A DNA stretch of 50,826 nucleotides from Alphaproteobacteria bacterium (GCA_016124645.1 WGNE01000042.1:1-50826); one strand, 5' to 3'. Shown: positions 16,778 through 25,502, numbered from the stretch's first letter. The notes: a model not told the origin generated them from the sequence alone. Numbers and translations: made by a program.

Positions 16778-17077
16778 TTTGACTTCCCTTGGTTGATAGG
16801 TGACCTGCCGCTGTAGCGCCGGAACCATCCCGGAACGCCCAGCCGCGCAAGGCCGGAGCTGACCGGAAATCGCCGGTCGGCGGGTACAGGTGCGCAAACT
16901 ACTAGGATTCCATTATGAAATACAATGTTTTTTTAGGGCTTTTTGATGTTTTTTCGAACCCCTCGCGGAAAATGACGCGCCGGAGCCTCCGCCTTGAAAG
17001 ATTCTTGTTGTTTTAATTAACATAATGTTTTATTCTTTCGTTGTTTTCGCCCATCCGCCGCACAAGGAGCCGCGCCG

Positions 17078-17488
17078 ATGTCCATGTCAGACCTCTACGG
17101 CAGACGCCCTGCCGGACGCTATGTCAATGATTTCTATGAAACAGAATATATCGACGACGACGAACAGCTCCACCGCGAAGACGGGCCCGCCTATATCGAC
17201 GCCGAGGGCAACAGCATGTGGTACGACCACGGCAAGCCCCACCGCGCCGGCGGGCTGCCCGCCGCCGAATACAAGGACGGGCGCGTCGAATACTGGGAAA
17301 ACGGCGTGCAGCTGACCCCTGAACAGGCCCAAGCGATCCGCGAGAACATCGCCGCCGAAAAACGCCGCGCCGAAGCGAAAAACACGGGCGAAAACATGGC
17401 CAGGGACATGGGCGCGGGGCTGTCGCACGACATGCCCGTCATGAAGAAAATCACCCCGAAGCCGAAAACGCCCCGCCCGGGCCGCTAG
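17078..17488 (+). CDS. Hypothetical protein with an HREDGPA motif
   Basis: A 136-aa protein of unknown function. Residues about 29-75 resemble the short tyrosine- and glycine-rich repeats (LHREDGPAYIDAEGNSMWY, then GKPHRAGGLPAAEY and GRVEYWENG) seen in MORN-like or YwqK-like beta-repeat proteins; here I count about two weak copies. The C-terminal half is a charged helix (QAQAIRENIAAEKRRAEAK) and a Lys/Pro-rich tail. The AAGGAG site 8 bp upstream supports the ATG at 17078. No signal peptide. It stands alone before fabD. The 300 bp before it are AT-rich and hold no other gene. Confidence 0.65.
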   Translation: MSMSDLYGRRPAGRYVNDFYETEYIDDDEQLHREDGPAYIDAEGNSMWYDHGKPHRAGGLPAAEYKDGRVEYWENGVQLTPEQAQAIRENIAAEKRRAEAKNTGENMARDMGAGLSHDMPVMKKITPKPKTPRPGR

Positions 17489-17572
17489 ACATCCCGTCTT
17501 GATGAAGGCGGCAAGACCGTTTATGCAGAAGGCAGGGCTTTCAACCTTTTGCAAAAGCGGAGACATAATATC

Positions 17573-18535
17573 ATGCGCGCATTCATCTTCCCCGGACAGG
17601 GCAGCCAGTTCACCGGCATGGGCAAGGATTTGGCCGAGGCTTTTCCCGCCGCGAAAGAGGTTTTTCAGGAAGTCGATGACGCCCTGTCGCAAAACCTCTC
17701 CAAAATCATGTTCGAGGGGCCGGAAGAGGACATCAACCTGACCGAGAACAACCAGCCAGCGCTCATGGCCGTCTCCCTCGCCGTCGTGCGGGTGCTGCAA
17801 AAGGACAAGCCGGGGCTTATCTCCCCCGCGCTGTGCAAATTCGTGGCCGGGCATTCGCTGGGCGAATATTCCGCGCTGACGGCGGCGGGCGCCTTCTCCA
17901 TCGCGGATGCGGCGAAGCTTTTGAAAATCCGCGGACAGGCGATGCAAAAGGCCGTGCCCGTCGGCGTCGGCGCGATGGCCGCCATTCTGGGCCTCGAGCT
18001 GCCGGACGTCGCCGCCATCGTCAAGGAAGCCAGTAATATTAGTGGCGGCGCAGCCGCGAGCGAAATCGTCGCCGCCGCCAACGACAATTCCTTCGGTCAG
18101 GTGGTCGTGAGCGGGCACAAGGCGGCGGTGGAAAAAGCCGTCGCGCTGGCGACCGAGAAAGGCGCGAAACGCGCCGTGATGCTGCCCGTCTCCGCCCCCT
18201 TCCATTGCGCGCTGATGCAGCCCGCGGCGGACGCCATGCAGCAGGCGCTTGCCGAAGCCACGGTCAACGCCCCCGCCGTGCCGCTCATCGCCAACGTGAC
18301 GGCGGAACCGGTGACGGACCCCGCGCGCATCCGCCAGCTGCTCGTCGAGCAGGTGACCGGCATGGTGCGCTGGCGTGAATCGGTGCTTTACATGAAGGAT
18401 CAGGGCGTGGACACGCTCGTCGAGCTGGGTGCGGGCAAGGTGCTGACGGGCCTGACCCGCCGCATCGACAAGGAACTTTCCGGCACCGCCGTCGGCACGC
18501 CCGCGGATATCGAGGCCTTCGCCGCGACGCTTTAA
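17573..18535 (+). CDS. fabD: Malonyl-CoA:ACP transacylase
   Basis: Loads malonate from CoA onto acyl carrier protein for fatty acid synthesis. The start at 17573 gives MRAFIFPGQGSQ, the FabD N-terminus. Catalytic Ser95 lies in GHSLGEYS; the partner histidine is in VSAPFHCALM; GQGSQ forms the oxyanion loop. The length of 320 aa is normal. It is separated from fabG by a REPIN-like element and two unrelated genes, although fabD-fabG-acpP-fabF are normally contiguous. Confidence 0.96.
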   Translation: MRAFIFPGQGSQFTGMGKDLAEAFPAAKEVFQEVDDALSQNLSKIMFEGPEEDINLTENNQPALMAVSLAVVRVLQKDKPGLISPALCKFVAGHSLGEYSALTAAGAFSIADAAKLLKIRGQAMQKAVPVGVGAMAAILGLELPDVAAIVKEASNISGGAAASEIVAAANDNSFGQVVVSGHKAAVEKAVALATEKGAKRAVMLPVSAPFHCALMQPAADAMQQALAEATVNAPAVPLIANVTAEPVTDPARIRQLLVEQVTGMVRWRESVLYMKDQGVDTLVELGAGKVLTGLTRRIDKELSGTAVGTPADIEAFAATL

Positions 18536-18553
18536 GAGACTTCACCAAAACAC

Positions 18554-18672
18554 CGCCACCCCCGCGCAGGCGGGGGTCCGGTCGCTTTATATACCTGCGG
18601 CTAACGGAAACATCTGTCTGCGGCTAACGCCGCTGGCCGGATGCCCGCCTGCCCGCCTGCGCGGGCATGGCG
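18554..18672. repeat. REPIN-like paired palindrome 1
   Basis: Two GC-rich palindromes in inverted orientation: CCCCCGCGCAGGCGGGGG near 18558-18576, and CCCGCCTGCGCGGG near 18651-18664. The outer arms match (CGCCA...TCCGG against the reverse complement of CCGGA...TGGCG). This is the layout of a REP doublet. The hairpins may also end fabD transcription. Confidence 0.6.
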
Positions 18673-18695
18673 TGTCTGTTTCTGCAAGCCTGATT

Positions 18696-19277
18696 TCAGG
18701 GTGTGCCCGAGGACGGCGGTTTTTGCCCCTGTTGCTTCGCGGCCTGCTGCGCGCGCTGCTCGGCGACCTTGTTCACCAGCATTTTAATGGCCGTATTGTC
18801 GAGCGCGGGGGATACGTAGCCCGAGGCCTCCAGCGCTTTCACGACTTCATCGCCCGCCGGGAAATTTTTCGGATAGGCCTTGAGCGCGGCGTCGCCGCCT
18901 TTTTCCTCCATCACTTCTTTCAGCAGCCCGGCGAAGACGTCGTAACGCTGGCGGAAGTTGTTTTTCCAGACGCTCTTGCGCCAGGCGTCCACCAGCTTGC
19001 TGTGCGAGACGGCCTCGGCGGCCTTGCTTGAAACGCGGTCCACATAGGCAAGGCCGATGCAAAACCGGGTGAAGTTGCGCTCGGACCTAGCTTCCTTGCG
19101 GCTGAGCCCGCGGTCCGCGCCGCCGGGGTAGAATTTCCGGGCGAACTCGGTGAAGACGGCGGCCTTGGAATCCGGCCCCGTCACGCGGTCGGCGTTTTTC
19201 TCCATCCAGAGATTTTCCGCCCAGTCGCGCAGGATGCTGTCGAGGTATTCGGTACCGATCTGCCCTTGCTTGCCCAT
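18696..19277 (-). CDS. Hypothetical cytoplasmic protein
   Basis: A 193-aa protein I do not recognise, coded against the flanking fab genes. It looks wholly helical and charged, with no signal peptide or membrane segment. Features visible are an N-terminal stretch with many aromatic residues (YLDSILRDWAENLWMEKN), a basic centre with several Trp and Arg, and a Gln/Ala/Pro-rich tail. A possible promoter is on the minus strand at 19323-19351. It sits between a REPIN-like element and the EamA gene, so it may be part of an insertion into the fab cluster. Confidence 0.6.
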   Translation of the reverse strand: MGKQGQIGTEYLDSILRDWAENLWMEKNADRVTGPDSKAAVFTEFARKFYPGGADRGLSRKEARSERNFTRFCIGLAYVDRVSSKAAEAVSHSKLVDAWRKSVWKNNFRQRYDVFAGLLKEVMEEKGGDAALKAYPKNFPAGDEVVKALEASGYVSPALDNTAIKMLVNKVAEQRAQQAAKQQGQKPPSSGTP

Positions 19278-19322
19278 ATGAAATCGCCTTTTTGGATTAT
19301 TTATGAAATATGACGACGGAAA

Positions 19323-19351
19323 GTTATTACATAATATAACGGCCTGTCAAT
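19323..19351 (-). promoter_or_regulatory. Possible promoter for the hypothetical gene ending at 18696
   Basis: On the minus strand, a perfect TTGACA (19351-19346), then a weak ATAACT at 17-bp spacing. It lies about 50 bp before the ATG at 19277. Confidence 0.35.
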
Positions 19352-19430
19352 AAAAAAGCCTGACCCGCCCGCCGTCCGCAGTCTATAGTGACGGCCTGTA
19401 ATATATAAGGAACCGCGAAGGAGGCGATGG

Positions 19431-19877
19431 ATGGCATGGATGGTTTACGCGCTGATGGCCGCCGTCTTGTGGGGGGCAAGCTACGTGCTTTACGAGCAGC
19501 TTTTGCGTACCATGTCCTCCGCCTCGGCCATGCTGTTCAGCGCCTCGGGCGCGACCTTGGTCTATTACCTCATATCGTATTCGCGCAAGACCGTCGGCCA
19601 TGACTGGAAACTGGTGACGGCGGGCGGGCGCGAAACCATGATGATCGGCGGGGTCATCCTCATCAACGCGCTGGCCAACCTGTTGCTGCTGATGAGCATG
19701 AAGGAAAAGAACGCGACCGTTTCCGGCCTCGTCGAGATCAGCTACCCGCTTTTCACCGCGCTTTTCGCCTGGATGTTCCTGAAGGAAAACCAGATGTCCC
19801 CCGGCACGGCGCTGGGTGCGGTCTTGATCTTGTCGGGCGTCGCCTGTATTTACTACTTCAACCGCGCGGCGGGCTGA
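19431..19877 (+). CDS. Half-size EamA/DMT-type membrane protein
   Basis: A 148-aa membrane protein with about five hydrophobic helices and the EamA pattern: LWGASYVLYEQLL in helix 1, a short polar loop, then EISYPLFTALFAWMFLKE and a last helix LGAVLILSGVACIYYF. Full DMT transporters carry two such repeats; this is one, so it probably works as a dimer. The substrate cannot be told. It starts after an AGGAGGCG ribosome site and lies 36 bp before fabG in the same direction, so fabG may be read from its promoter. A truncated gene is possible, but the frame is clean and single-repeat EamA proteins are common. Confidence 0.8.
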   Translation: MAWMVYALMAAVLWGASYVLYEQLLRTMSSASAMLFSASGATLVYYLISYSRKTVGHDWKLVTAGGRETMMIGGVILINALANLLLLMSMKEKNATVSGLVEISYPLFTALFAWMFLKENQMSPGTALGAVLILSGVACIYYFNRAAG

Positions 19878-19913
19878 CCCGCGCGCATCCACTATTATTA
19901 AGGAGTTCCACGC

Positions 19914-20651
19914 ATGTTCAACCTGACCGGCAAAAAAGCCCTCGTGACGGGCGCATCGGGCGGCATCGGCGGCGCCATCGCGAAAGCCCTGCGCGCGCAG
20001 GGCGCGGAAGTGGGGCTTTCGGGCCGCAACGTCGAGGCGCTTGAAAAACTCGCCGCCGAGATCGGCGAGGGCGCTTACGTGCTGCCCGGCGACCTTTCGA
20101 GCGCAGAGGCCGCCGACGCCCTCGTCAAAGCCGCCGAGGAGAAAATGGGCCAGATCGACATCCTCGTCAACAACGCGGGGCTGACCAAGGACGGGCTGTT
20201 CATGCGCATGAAGGACGACGACTGGCAAATCGTGCAGGACGTGAACCTGACCGCGCCCTTCCGCCTCATCCGCGCCGCCATCAAGGGCATGATGAAGCGC
20301 CGCTTCGGGCGCGTGGTCAACATCACCTCCGTCGTCGGCGTGACGGGCAATCCGGGGCAGGCGAACTATTGCGCCTCCAAGGCCGGGATGATCGGCATGA
20401 CGAAATCCATGGCGGCGGAAGTCGCGAACCGCGGCATCACGCTCAACTGCGTCGCCCCCGGCTTCATCGCCACCGCGATGACCGAGGCGCTGAACGAAGA
20501 CCAGAAGGCGAAGATCGACGCCACCATCCCCGCGGGCGCGATGGGCAGGCCCGAGGATATCGCCGCCGCCGTCGTCTTCCTCGCCAGCGACGAAGGCAAC
20601 TACGTCACCGGCCAGACCCTGCACGTCAACGGCGGGATGGCGATGATTTAA
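19914..20651 (+). CDS. fabG: 3-oxoacyl-ACP reductase
   Basis: NADPH-dependent short-chain dehydrogenase that reduces 3-oxoacyl-ACP. In 245 aa: the TGASGGIGGAIAKAL nucleotide-binding loop (12-26), NNAG (86-89), and the catalytic set Ser139, Tyr152 and Lys156 (YCASK). The C-terminal TGQTLHVNGGMAM is typical of FabG. An AAGGAG ribosome site precedes the ATG. It is followed by the second REPIN-like element and then acpP. Confidence 0.96.
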   Translation: MFNLTGKKALVTGASGGIGGAIAKALRAQGAEVGLSGRNVEALEKLAAEIGEGAYVLPGDLSSAEAADALVKAAEEKMGQIDILVNNAGLTKDGLFMRMKDDDWQIVQDVNLTAPFRLIRAAIKGMMKRRFGRVVNITSVVGVTGNPGQANYCASKAGMIGMTKSMAAEVANRGITLNCVAPGFIATAMTEALNEDQKAKIDATIPAGAMGRPEDIAAAVVFLASDEGNYVTGQTLHVNGGMAMI

Positions 20652-20674
20652 GCCTGCCGTCCGACATTCACCGC

Positions 20675-20787
20675 GTCACCCCGGCGAAGGCCGGGGTCCA
20701 TGTCGCCGCATATATGCCAGCGTTGACCGGGCCATAAGACGCGCCGACGCGCTTTCTGGATCCCGGCTTTCGCCGGGATGACAATGC
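20675..20787. repeat. REPIN-like paired palindrome 2
   Basis: Two hairpins, ACCCCGGC-GAAG-GCCGGGGT (20678-20697) and TCCCGGC-TTTC-GCCGGGA (20761-20778), lie in inverted orientation with matching flanks (GTCA... and ...TGAC). The pair spans about 113 bp, close to the size of the element after fabD. Confidence 0.7.
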
Positions 20788-20817
20788 GTAAGGAGACCTG
20801 TAAAAACAGGCACTTAT

Positions 20818-20849
20818 GCGAAAAGCGAATGAAATCCGCCGCTTTTCGC
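20818..20849. repeat. Perfect 10-bp inverted repeat before acpP
   Basis: GCGAAAAGCG (20818-20827) and CGCTTTTCGC (20840-20849) with a 12-bp spacer, ending exactly where a -35-like TTGACC begins (20850). No T run follows, so it looks more like an operator than a terminator. Confidence 0.5.
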
Positions 20850-21027
20850 TTGACCGGCGTCCGTTTTTTACAATATGTCAATGGAACCGGGCAAAAACTT
20901 ATGGGTTTACCTGCCCCGTGATTGTATGATACTCAAACCTTCACTAAAAAGTGACATACAGAAAACGGCAGCGAAAATTGCCAACACGACGAACTGAAAA
21001 GTTTTATAACCTAACGAGGTACGAGAT

Positions 21028-21270
21028 ATGAGCAACATCAGCGAACGCGTCAAGAAAATCGTTGTCGAGCATCTGGGCGTGGATGGCGCCAAAGTCACCG
21101 ACAACGCCAGCTTCATTGACGATCTGGGCGCAGACAGCCTGGACACGGTCGAACTGGTCATGGCGTTTGAAGAAGAATTCGGCATCGAGATCCCCGACGA
21201 CGCGGCGGAGAAAATCCAGACCGTCAAGGACGCGATCACCTTCATTCAGCAGAACGCGAAGGCTGCCTAA
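21028..21270 (+). CDS. acpP: Acyl carrier protein
   Basis: Small acidic carrier of growing acyl chains. At 80 aa with the attachment motif [10 protein letters not shown], Ser37 takes the phosphopantetheine arm. The helix II segment [16 protein letters not shown] is standard. An ACGAGG ribosome site precedes the ATG. It is followed by a hairpin that may limit read-through into fabF, as is common because AcpP is needed in large amounts. Confidence 0.98.
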   Translation: MSNISERVKKIVVEHLGVDGAKVTDNASFIDDLGADSLDTVELVMAFEEEFGIEIPDDAAEKIQTVKDAITFIQQNAKAA

Positions 21271-21293
21271 GATCGCCTGACAGATTTGCGAAC

Positions 21294-21331
21294 ATGGCCC
21301 CTGTTCTTGTTTTAAGGATCGGGGCCATTTT
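21294..21331 (+). terminator. Terminator or attenuator between acpP and fabF
   Basis: ATGGCCCC (21294-21301) pairs with GGGGCCAT (21321-21328), followed by a short T run. Partial read-through would feed fabF. Confidence 0.6.
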
Positions 21332-21390
21332 CGTGCCACCCTTTTCCTGCCTACCCTCTTTCCTTCCCCCAACAGATTTCAGGAGCATGA

Positions 21391-22662
21391 ATGAGACGCG
21401 TCGTGATCACCGGCATGGGCATCGTCAGTCCCTTGGGGCTCGGGCTCGATCATAACTGGGCCGCCATCACGGCGGGCAAATCGGGCCTCGGCGCCATTAA
21501 AGGCTTCGACGCCTCGGACCTGCCCTCGCGCGTGGCGGGCGAAGTGCCGCTGGCGATCGAAGGCGAAGACGTTCCGGGCGCGCTCGACATCAACAAATAC
21601 ATCGAGCACAAAGAGCAAAAGAAGATGGACCGCTTCATCCATTACGGATGGGTGGCCGCCCAGGACGCCGTGGAAGACAGCGGCTGGAAGCCGCAGGACG
21701 AGGAGGCGCGCTGCCGCACCGGCGTTCTCATGGGCTCTGGCATCGGCGGGCTGGAAAACATCCAGAACACATCCATCATGATGCAAGAGCGCGGGCCGCG
21801 CCGCATCTCGCCTTTCTTCATCCCCTCCTCGCTCATCAACCTCATTTCGGGGCAGGTCTCCATCAAATACGGCTTTAAAGGCCCGAACCACGCGGTGGTC
21901 ACCGCCTGCGCGACCGGCACCCACGCCATCGGCGACGCCGCCCGGCTCATCATGCTGGACGATGCGGACGTCATGGTCGCGGGCGGGGCGGAAGCCGCGA
22001 TCTGCCGCGTGGGCGTCGGCGGTTTCGCCGCCTGCCGCGCGCTCTCCACCGGCTTCAACGACACGCCGCAAAAGGCCTCCCGCCCCTTCGACAAGGCGCG
22101 CGACGGCTTCGTCATCGGCGAAGGCGCGGGCGCGGTGGTGCTGGAGGAATACGAGCACGCGAAAAAGCGCGGCGCGAAAATCTACGCTGAAATCACCGGC
22201 TACGGGCTTTCGGGCGACGCCTATCACGTCACCTCCCCTTCGGAAGACGGGGACGGCGGCTACCGCGCGATGCGCGCGGCCCTGAAACGCGCGGGCGTGA
22301 CGGCGGAAGACGTCGATTACATCAACACCCACGGCACCTCGACCCCGCTGGGCGACGACATCGAGCTGACGGCCATCAAGCGGCTGTTCGGCAACCACGC
22401 GCCGAAGGTCAGCATGTCCTCGACCAAATCCGCCATCGGCCACCTGCTGGGCGCTGCGGGCGCGGTGGAGGCGATCTATACCGTGAAAGCCATCGAGACC
22501 GGAGTCATCCCCCCCACGCTCAACCTCGACGATGCGACCGACGTGGCCGAGGGGCTCGACCTCGTGCCCCATGCCGCGAAGGAGCGCAAGGTCGATACCG
22601 CCATGTCGAACTCCTTCGGCTTCGGCGGCACCAACGCCTGCCTCGTCTTCAGGAAAGTCTAG
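21391..22662 (+). CDS. fabF: 3-oxoacyl-ACP synthase II
   Basis: Condensing enzyme that lengthens acyl-ACP with malonyl-ACP. The 423-aa protein has the Cys-His-His triad: Cys173 in [11 protein letters not shown], His at about 314 in [10 protein letters not shown] and His at about 351 in [13 protein letters not shown]. The C-terminal [15 protein letters not shown] is typical. An AGGAG ribosome site precedes the ATG. mltG follows 6 bp after the stop, so they are probably one transcript. Confidence 0.97.
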   Translation: MRRVVITGMGIVSPLGLGLDHNWAAITAGKSGLGAIKGFDASDLPSRVAGEVPLAIEGEDVPGALDINKYIEHKEQKKMDRFIHYGWVAAQDAVEDSGWKPQDEEARCRTGVLMGSGIGGLENIQNTSIMMQERGPRRISPFFIPSSLINLISGQVSIKYGFKGPNHAVVTACATGTHAIGDAARLIMLDDADVMVAGGAEAAICRVGVGGFAACRALSTGFNDTPQKASRPFDKARDGFVIGEGAGAVVLEEYEHAKKRGAKIYAEITGYGLSGDAYHVTSPSEDGDGGYRAMRAALKRAGVTAEDVDYINTHGTSTPLGDDIELTAIKRLFGNHAPKVSMSSTKSAIGHLLGAAGAVEAIYTVKAIETGVIPPTLNLDDATDVAEGLDLVPHAAKERKVDTAMSNSFGFGGTNACLVFRKV

Positions 22663-22668
22663 ACCTGC

Positions 22669-23649
22669 ATGCGCCTGCGCTACCTCATCCCGGCCTTCCT
22701 TCTCGTCGCCGCCGTGCTGGCGGGCGTCGCGGTCTGGACATGGGCGCAGAACGCGCTGGTCGCGCCGGGGCCGCTGACGGCGGAAAAAATCCTCTACGTC
22801 GCGCCCGGCACGGTCAAGAAAGTCGGCGCGGAGCTGCAGGGTGACGGCGTCATCGCGGATGCGCGCATCTTCCGCTTCGGCGCGCGACTGCACCGTGAGG
22901 AAGGCGGCATCAAGGCCGGCGAATACGCCTTTCCCGCCAAGGCCAATACGCTCGACGTCATCCGCATCCTGCAGGCGGACAAGGTCTATCAGCACCACCT
23001 GACCGTGGCGGAAGGCCTGACCTCGGCCGAGATCACCGACGTCATCAACGACGCCCCCGCGCTGACCGGCAAGATCGAAACCGTGCCGCCCGAAGGCTCG
23101 CTGCTGCCGGAAACATACAACTACACTTACGACGAAAAGCGCGAGACCATCGTGGCGCGCATGCAAAAGGCGATGGAAGAGACGCTGCAAAAGCTCTGGG
23201 CGGAGCGCACGCCGGGGCTGATGCTGCAAACCCCGCAGGAGGCCGTGACCCTCGCCTCCATCGTGGAAAAAGAGACCGGCATCGCGACGGAGCGCCCGCG
23301 CATCGCGGGGGTTTTCATGAACAGGCTGAAAAAGGGCATGCCCTTGCAGTCCGACCCCACCGTCATCTACGCGCTGACGGAAGGAAAGCAGCGGCTGGAC
23401 CGCCCGCTGCTGCGCACCGACCTCGACGTTGACTCGCCCTATAACACCTATGTCCACGCGGGCCTGCCGCCCGGCCCCATCGCCAACCCGGGGCGCGAGG
23501 CGCTGAAAGCCGTGCTCTCGCCCGAGGCCAATGATTTCCTCTATTTCGTCGCCGACGGCAGCGGCGGCCATGCCTTCGGCAAGTCGCTGGAAGAGCATAT
23601 GCGCAACGTCGCCAAGTGGCGCGCGGTGGAAAAAAAGGCCCGGCATTAA
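22669..23649 (+). CDS. mltG: Endolytic peptidoglycan transglycosylase MltG
   Basis: Inner-membrane enzyme that cuts new glycan strands and is thought to set their length. The 326-aa protein begins with a membrane anchor (about residues 4-24), has a LysM-like part, and carries the YceG signature with catalytic Glu near 199 in ASIVEKETG; later QSDPTVIYAL and DSPYNTY are conserved. The ribosome site (AGGAAAG) is inside the end of fabF. The fabF-mltG pairing is widespread in proteobacteria. Confidence 0.95.
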   Translation: MRLRYLIPAFLLVAAVLAGVAVWTWAQNALVAPGPLTAEKILYVAPGTVKKVGAELQGDGVIADARIFRFGARLHREEGGIKAGEYAFPAKANTLDVIRILQADKVYQHHLTVAEGLTSAEITDVINDAPALTGKIETVPPEGSLLPETYNYTYDEKRETIVARMQKAMEETLQKLWAERTPGLMLQTPQEAVTLASIVEKETGIATERPRIAGVFMNRLKKGMPLQSDPTVIYALTEGKQRLDRPLLRTDLDVDSPYNTYVHAGLPPGPIANPGREALKAVLSPEANDFLYFVADGSGGHAFGKSLEEHMRNVAKWRAVEKKARH

Positions 23650-23652
23650 GCC

Positions 23653-23679
23653 GTTTTCAAATTATATTTATTTGAAAAC
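23653..23679. repeat. Perfect 10-bp inverted repeat between mltG and ankyrin gene 1
   Basis: GTTTTCAAAT (23653-23662) and ATTTGAAAAC (23670-23679) flank 7 AT bases. There is no T tract after it. It could be a weak terminator of mltG or an operator for the ankyrin gene, whose -10 starts 55 bp further on. Confidence 0.5.
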
Positions 23680-23710
23680 AGTACTTTAAGGCGCCTCCGG
23701 CAGTTTTCGG

Positions 23711-23739
23711 TTTTCCGTAAGCAAAAAGCTGCCTATAAT
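23711..23739 (+). promoter_or_regulatory. Promoter for ankyrin gene 1
   Basis: A perfect TATAAT (23734-23739) with a poor -35 (TTTTCC) 17 bp upstream, about 50 bp before the ATG. Confidence 0.4.
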
Positions 23740-23786
23740 CCTCCCGCCGGTATCGTCCGCAAGAGATTCAGCAGGAAAGCCCCCAC

Positions 23787-24776
23787 ATGCCCTTCAACCG
23801 CAAAAAGAACGATCCCGCGCTCGACCAGGCGCTGATGGACGCAACGGCGGAAGGCGACACGCGGCGGATGGAGCAGCTGATCGACGAAGGCGCGGACGTG
23901 AACGCGATGGCCGACCCCACGCCCCCCGCGCAGCGCGCCTTTTCCAAGGCGCGGCCCGTCACCAACGACAACCGCCAATTCATTCTTTTCACCGCCGCGC
24001 TCAAAGGGCACAAAGACGCCGTGCGCCTGCTGCTGGACAACAAGGCGAAAGCCGACCCGCTGACCATCGACAACCGCAGCCCGCTGATGGCGGCCGTCAG
24101 CTGGAACCACCTCGAAATCGCGGAGATGCTCATCGACGCGGGCGCGAACATGTTCCAGCAGGCGCCCAGCGGCGCCCCCTTCGACCGCGCGCGCAACCTT
24201 GCGGGAAAAGACGATGCCGACGCGGTGAGGATGCTGCGCATGATGCTCTCGAAGCTGAGCGACCGCAAGCAGACGGAGCTGTTCTTCAAATACGCCGAAG
24301 ACTGCGACCTGCGCGTGATGAAGGCTTTCTGCGCGCTCGAGGGCTTCGATTTGCGGCAGGAAGACACGATGGGCAACACCGCCCTGCACCTTGTCGCCGC
24401 CGCGGGCGCAAGCCGCCGCGACGCGGGCAAGGTCGTCGCCCTGCTGCTGGAAAACGGCGCGGATGTGGCGGCGGAAAACCATCTGCAGGAAACCGCGCTC
24501 TGCGCCGCCATGACGGCGGGACCGACCGCGAAGGAGCCCATCCGCCTGCTGCTCGAGGCGGGCTCGGAAATCATGCAGCCCACGCTGGCGGGCATCACCG
24601 CTTACGAGGCCGCGCAGCTGGCCGGGAACGAAGAGATCCTGCCTTTCTTCAACGAAGCGCTGAAGCGGCACAACAGCCGCGAGATCGACAAGATCCACGA
24701 CGGCACCGCCAAGGACATCGCGGTCAAGCGCATCAAGCTCAAGCCGCGCAAGCCGCCCGGACAAAGCGGTCCGTGA
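23787..24776 (+). CDS. Ankyrin-repeat protein 1
   Basis: A 329-aa protein of helical ankyrin repeats, expected to bind another protein. Repeats are seen at about 15-45 (LMDATAEGDTRRMEQLIDEG), 70-100, 102-130 (SPLMAAVSWNHLEIAEMLID), 195-230 (GNTALHLVAAAG) and 235-265, with a less regular middle. No signal peptide or membrane segment. It ends in a basic tail, KDIAVKRIKLKPRKPPGQ, which resembles the ends of ankyrin proteins 2 and 3 in this window. It may be an adaptor or an exported effector; nothing in the sequence decides. It is a single-gene unit downstream of mltG. Confidence 0.85.
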   Translation: MPFNRKKNDPALDQALMDATAEGDTRRMEQLIDEGADVNAMADPTPPAQRAFSKARPVTNDNRQFILFTAALKGHKDAVRLLLDNKAKADPLTIDNRSPLMAAVSWNHLEIAEMLIDAGANMFQQAPSGAPFDRARNLAGKDDADAVRMLRMMLSKLSDRKQTELFFKYAEDCDLRVMKAFCALEGFDLRQEDTMGNTALHLVAAAGASRRDAGKVVALLLENGADVAAENHLQETALCAAMTAGPTAKEPIRLLLEAGSEIMQPTLAGITAYEAAQLAGNEEILPFFNEALKRHNSREIDKIHDGTAKDIAVKRIKLKPRKPPGQSGP

Positions 24777-24878
24777 AAGGGGGTACAACTCCCTGAACAA
24801 TGGACGTGCAACATCCTGAATATACAGGGATAAAAACCCTTTACCCATCCTTCAGGCTTTTTTGATAAACTGAAAGAC

Positions 24879-25499
24879 ATGATCGTGAAAACCGACATCG
24901 AGAGCGGCCCCGCAGGCCAGATCGACCCCAACCTCCTGAAAGGGGAAAGCCCGTTTCGCAACCAGCTGCTGATTGCGATGCCCGGGCTGATGGACGGTTT
25001 TTTCAACAAAAGCGTGGTCTATATCTGCGCGCACAGCCCCGCGGGGGCCATGGGCATCGTCATCAACCAGCGCCTGCCCGACGTCGCCTTCAAGGAGCTG
25101 CTCTCGCAATTGCAGCTGCCTGAATCGCAGTTGCTGGTGGAACCCATCGTGCATTTCGGCGGCCCGGTCGAGACCGGGCGCGGCTTCGTCTTGCATTCCA
25201 CCGACTTCATGCGCGAGGACACGCTGCGCATCACCGACGACATGTGCATCACCGGCACGGTCGATATCCTGCGCGCGATGGCCGAGGGCAAGGGCCCCGA
25301 CCGCAGTATTTTCGCGCTGGGCTACGCGGGCTGGGGCCCCGGCCAGCTGGAGGCGGAGATGCAGGCCAATTCTTGGATCACCGTGCCCGCCGACGACAAC
25401 CTGATCTTCAACACGGAGCTGGGGATGAAATGGGAGGGCGCGCTCGCCCTGCTCGGCATCGATCCCGCCACGCTCTCGCCCGACGCGGGCCGCGCCTGA
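24879..25499 (+). CDS. YqgE/AlgH family protein (UPF0301)
   Basis: A 206-aa member of the YqgE/AlgH family, whose biochemical role is not settled; AlgH was named for an effect on alginate genes in Pseudomonas. The family core is clear: NQLLIAMPGLMDGFFNKSVVYIC (about 28-50, the usual N-terminal block), AMGIVINQ, FGGPVETGRGFVLH and LGYAGWGPGQLEAE. Length is normal. The start has no strong ribosome site, but upstream in-frame starts are absent. The gene converges with the GNAT gene, with only 3 bp between stops. Confidence 0.9.
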   Translation: MIVKTDIESGPAGQIDPNLLKGESPFRNQLLIAMPGLMDGFFNKSVVYICAHSPAGAMGIVINQRLPDVAFKELLSQLQLPESQLLVEPIVHFGGPVETGRGFVLHSTDFMREDTLRITDDMCITGTVDILRAMAEGKGPDRSIFALGYAGWGPGQLEAEMQANSWITVPADDNLIFNTELGMKWEGALALLGIDPATLSPDAGRA

Positions 25500-25502
25500 C
25501 CC

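Noticed and set aside
19431..19877. EamA gene as a truncated pseudogene
   Set aside because: It has its own ribosome site, clean ends and a full five-helix repeat; single-repeat EamA proteins are common.
21379..23646. Minus-strand open frame of 755 codons opposite fabF and mltG
   Set aside because: Antisense to two conserved genes, with biased composition and no motif.
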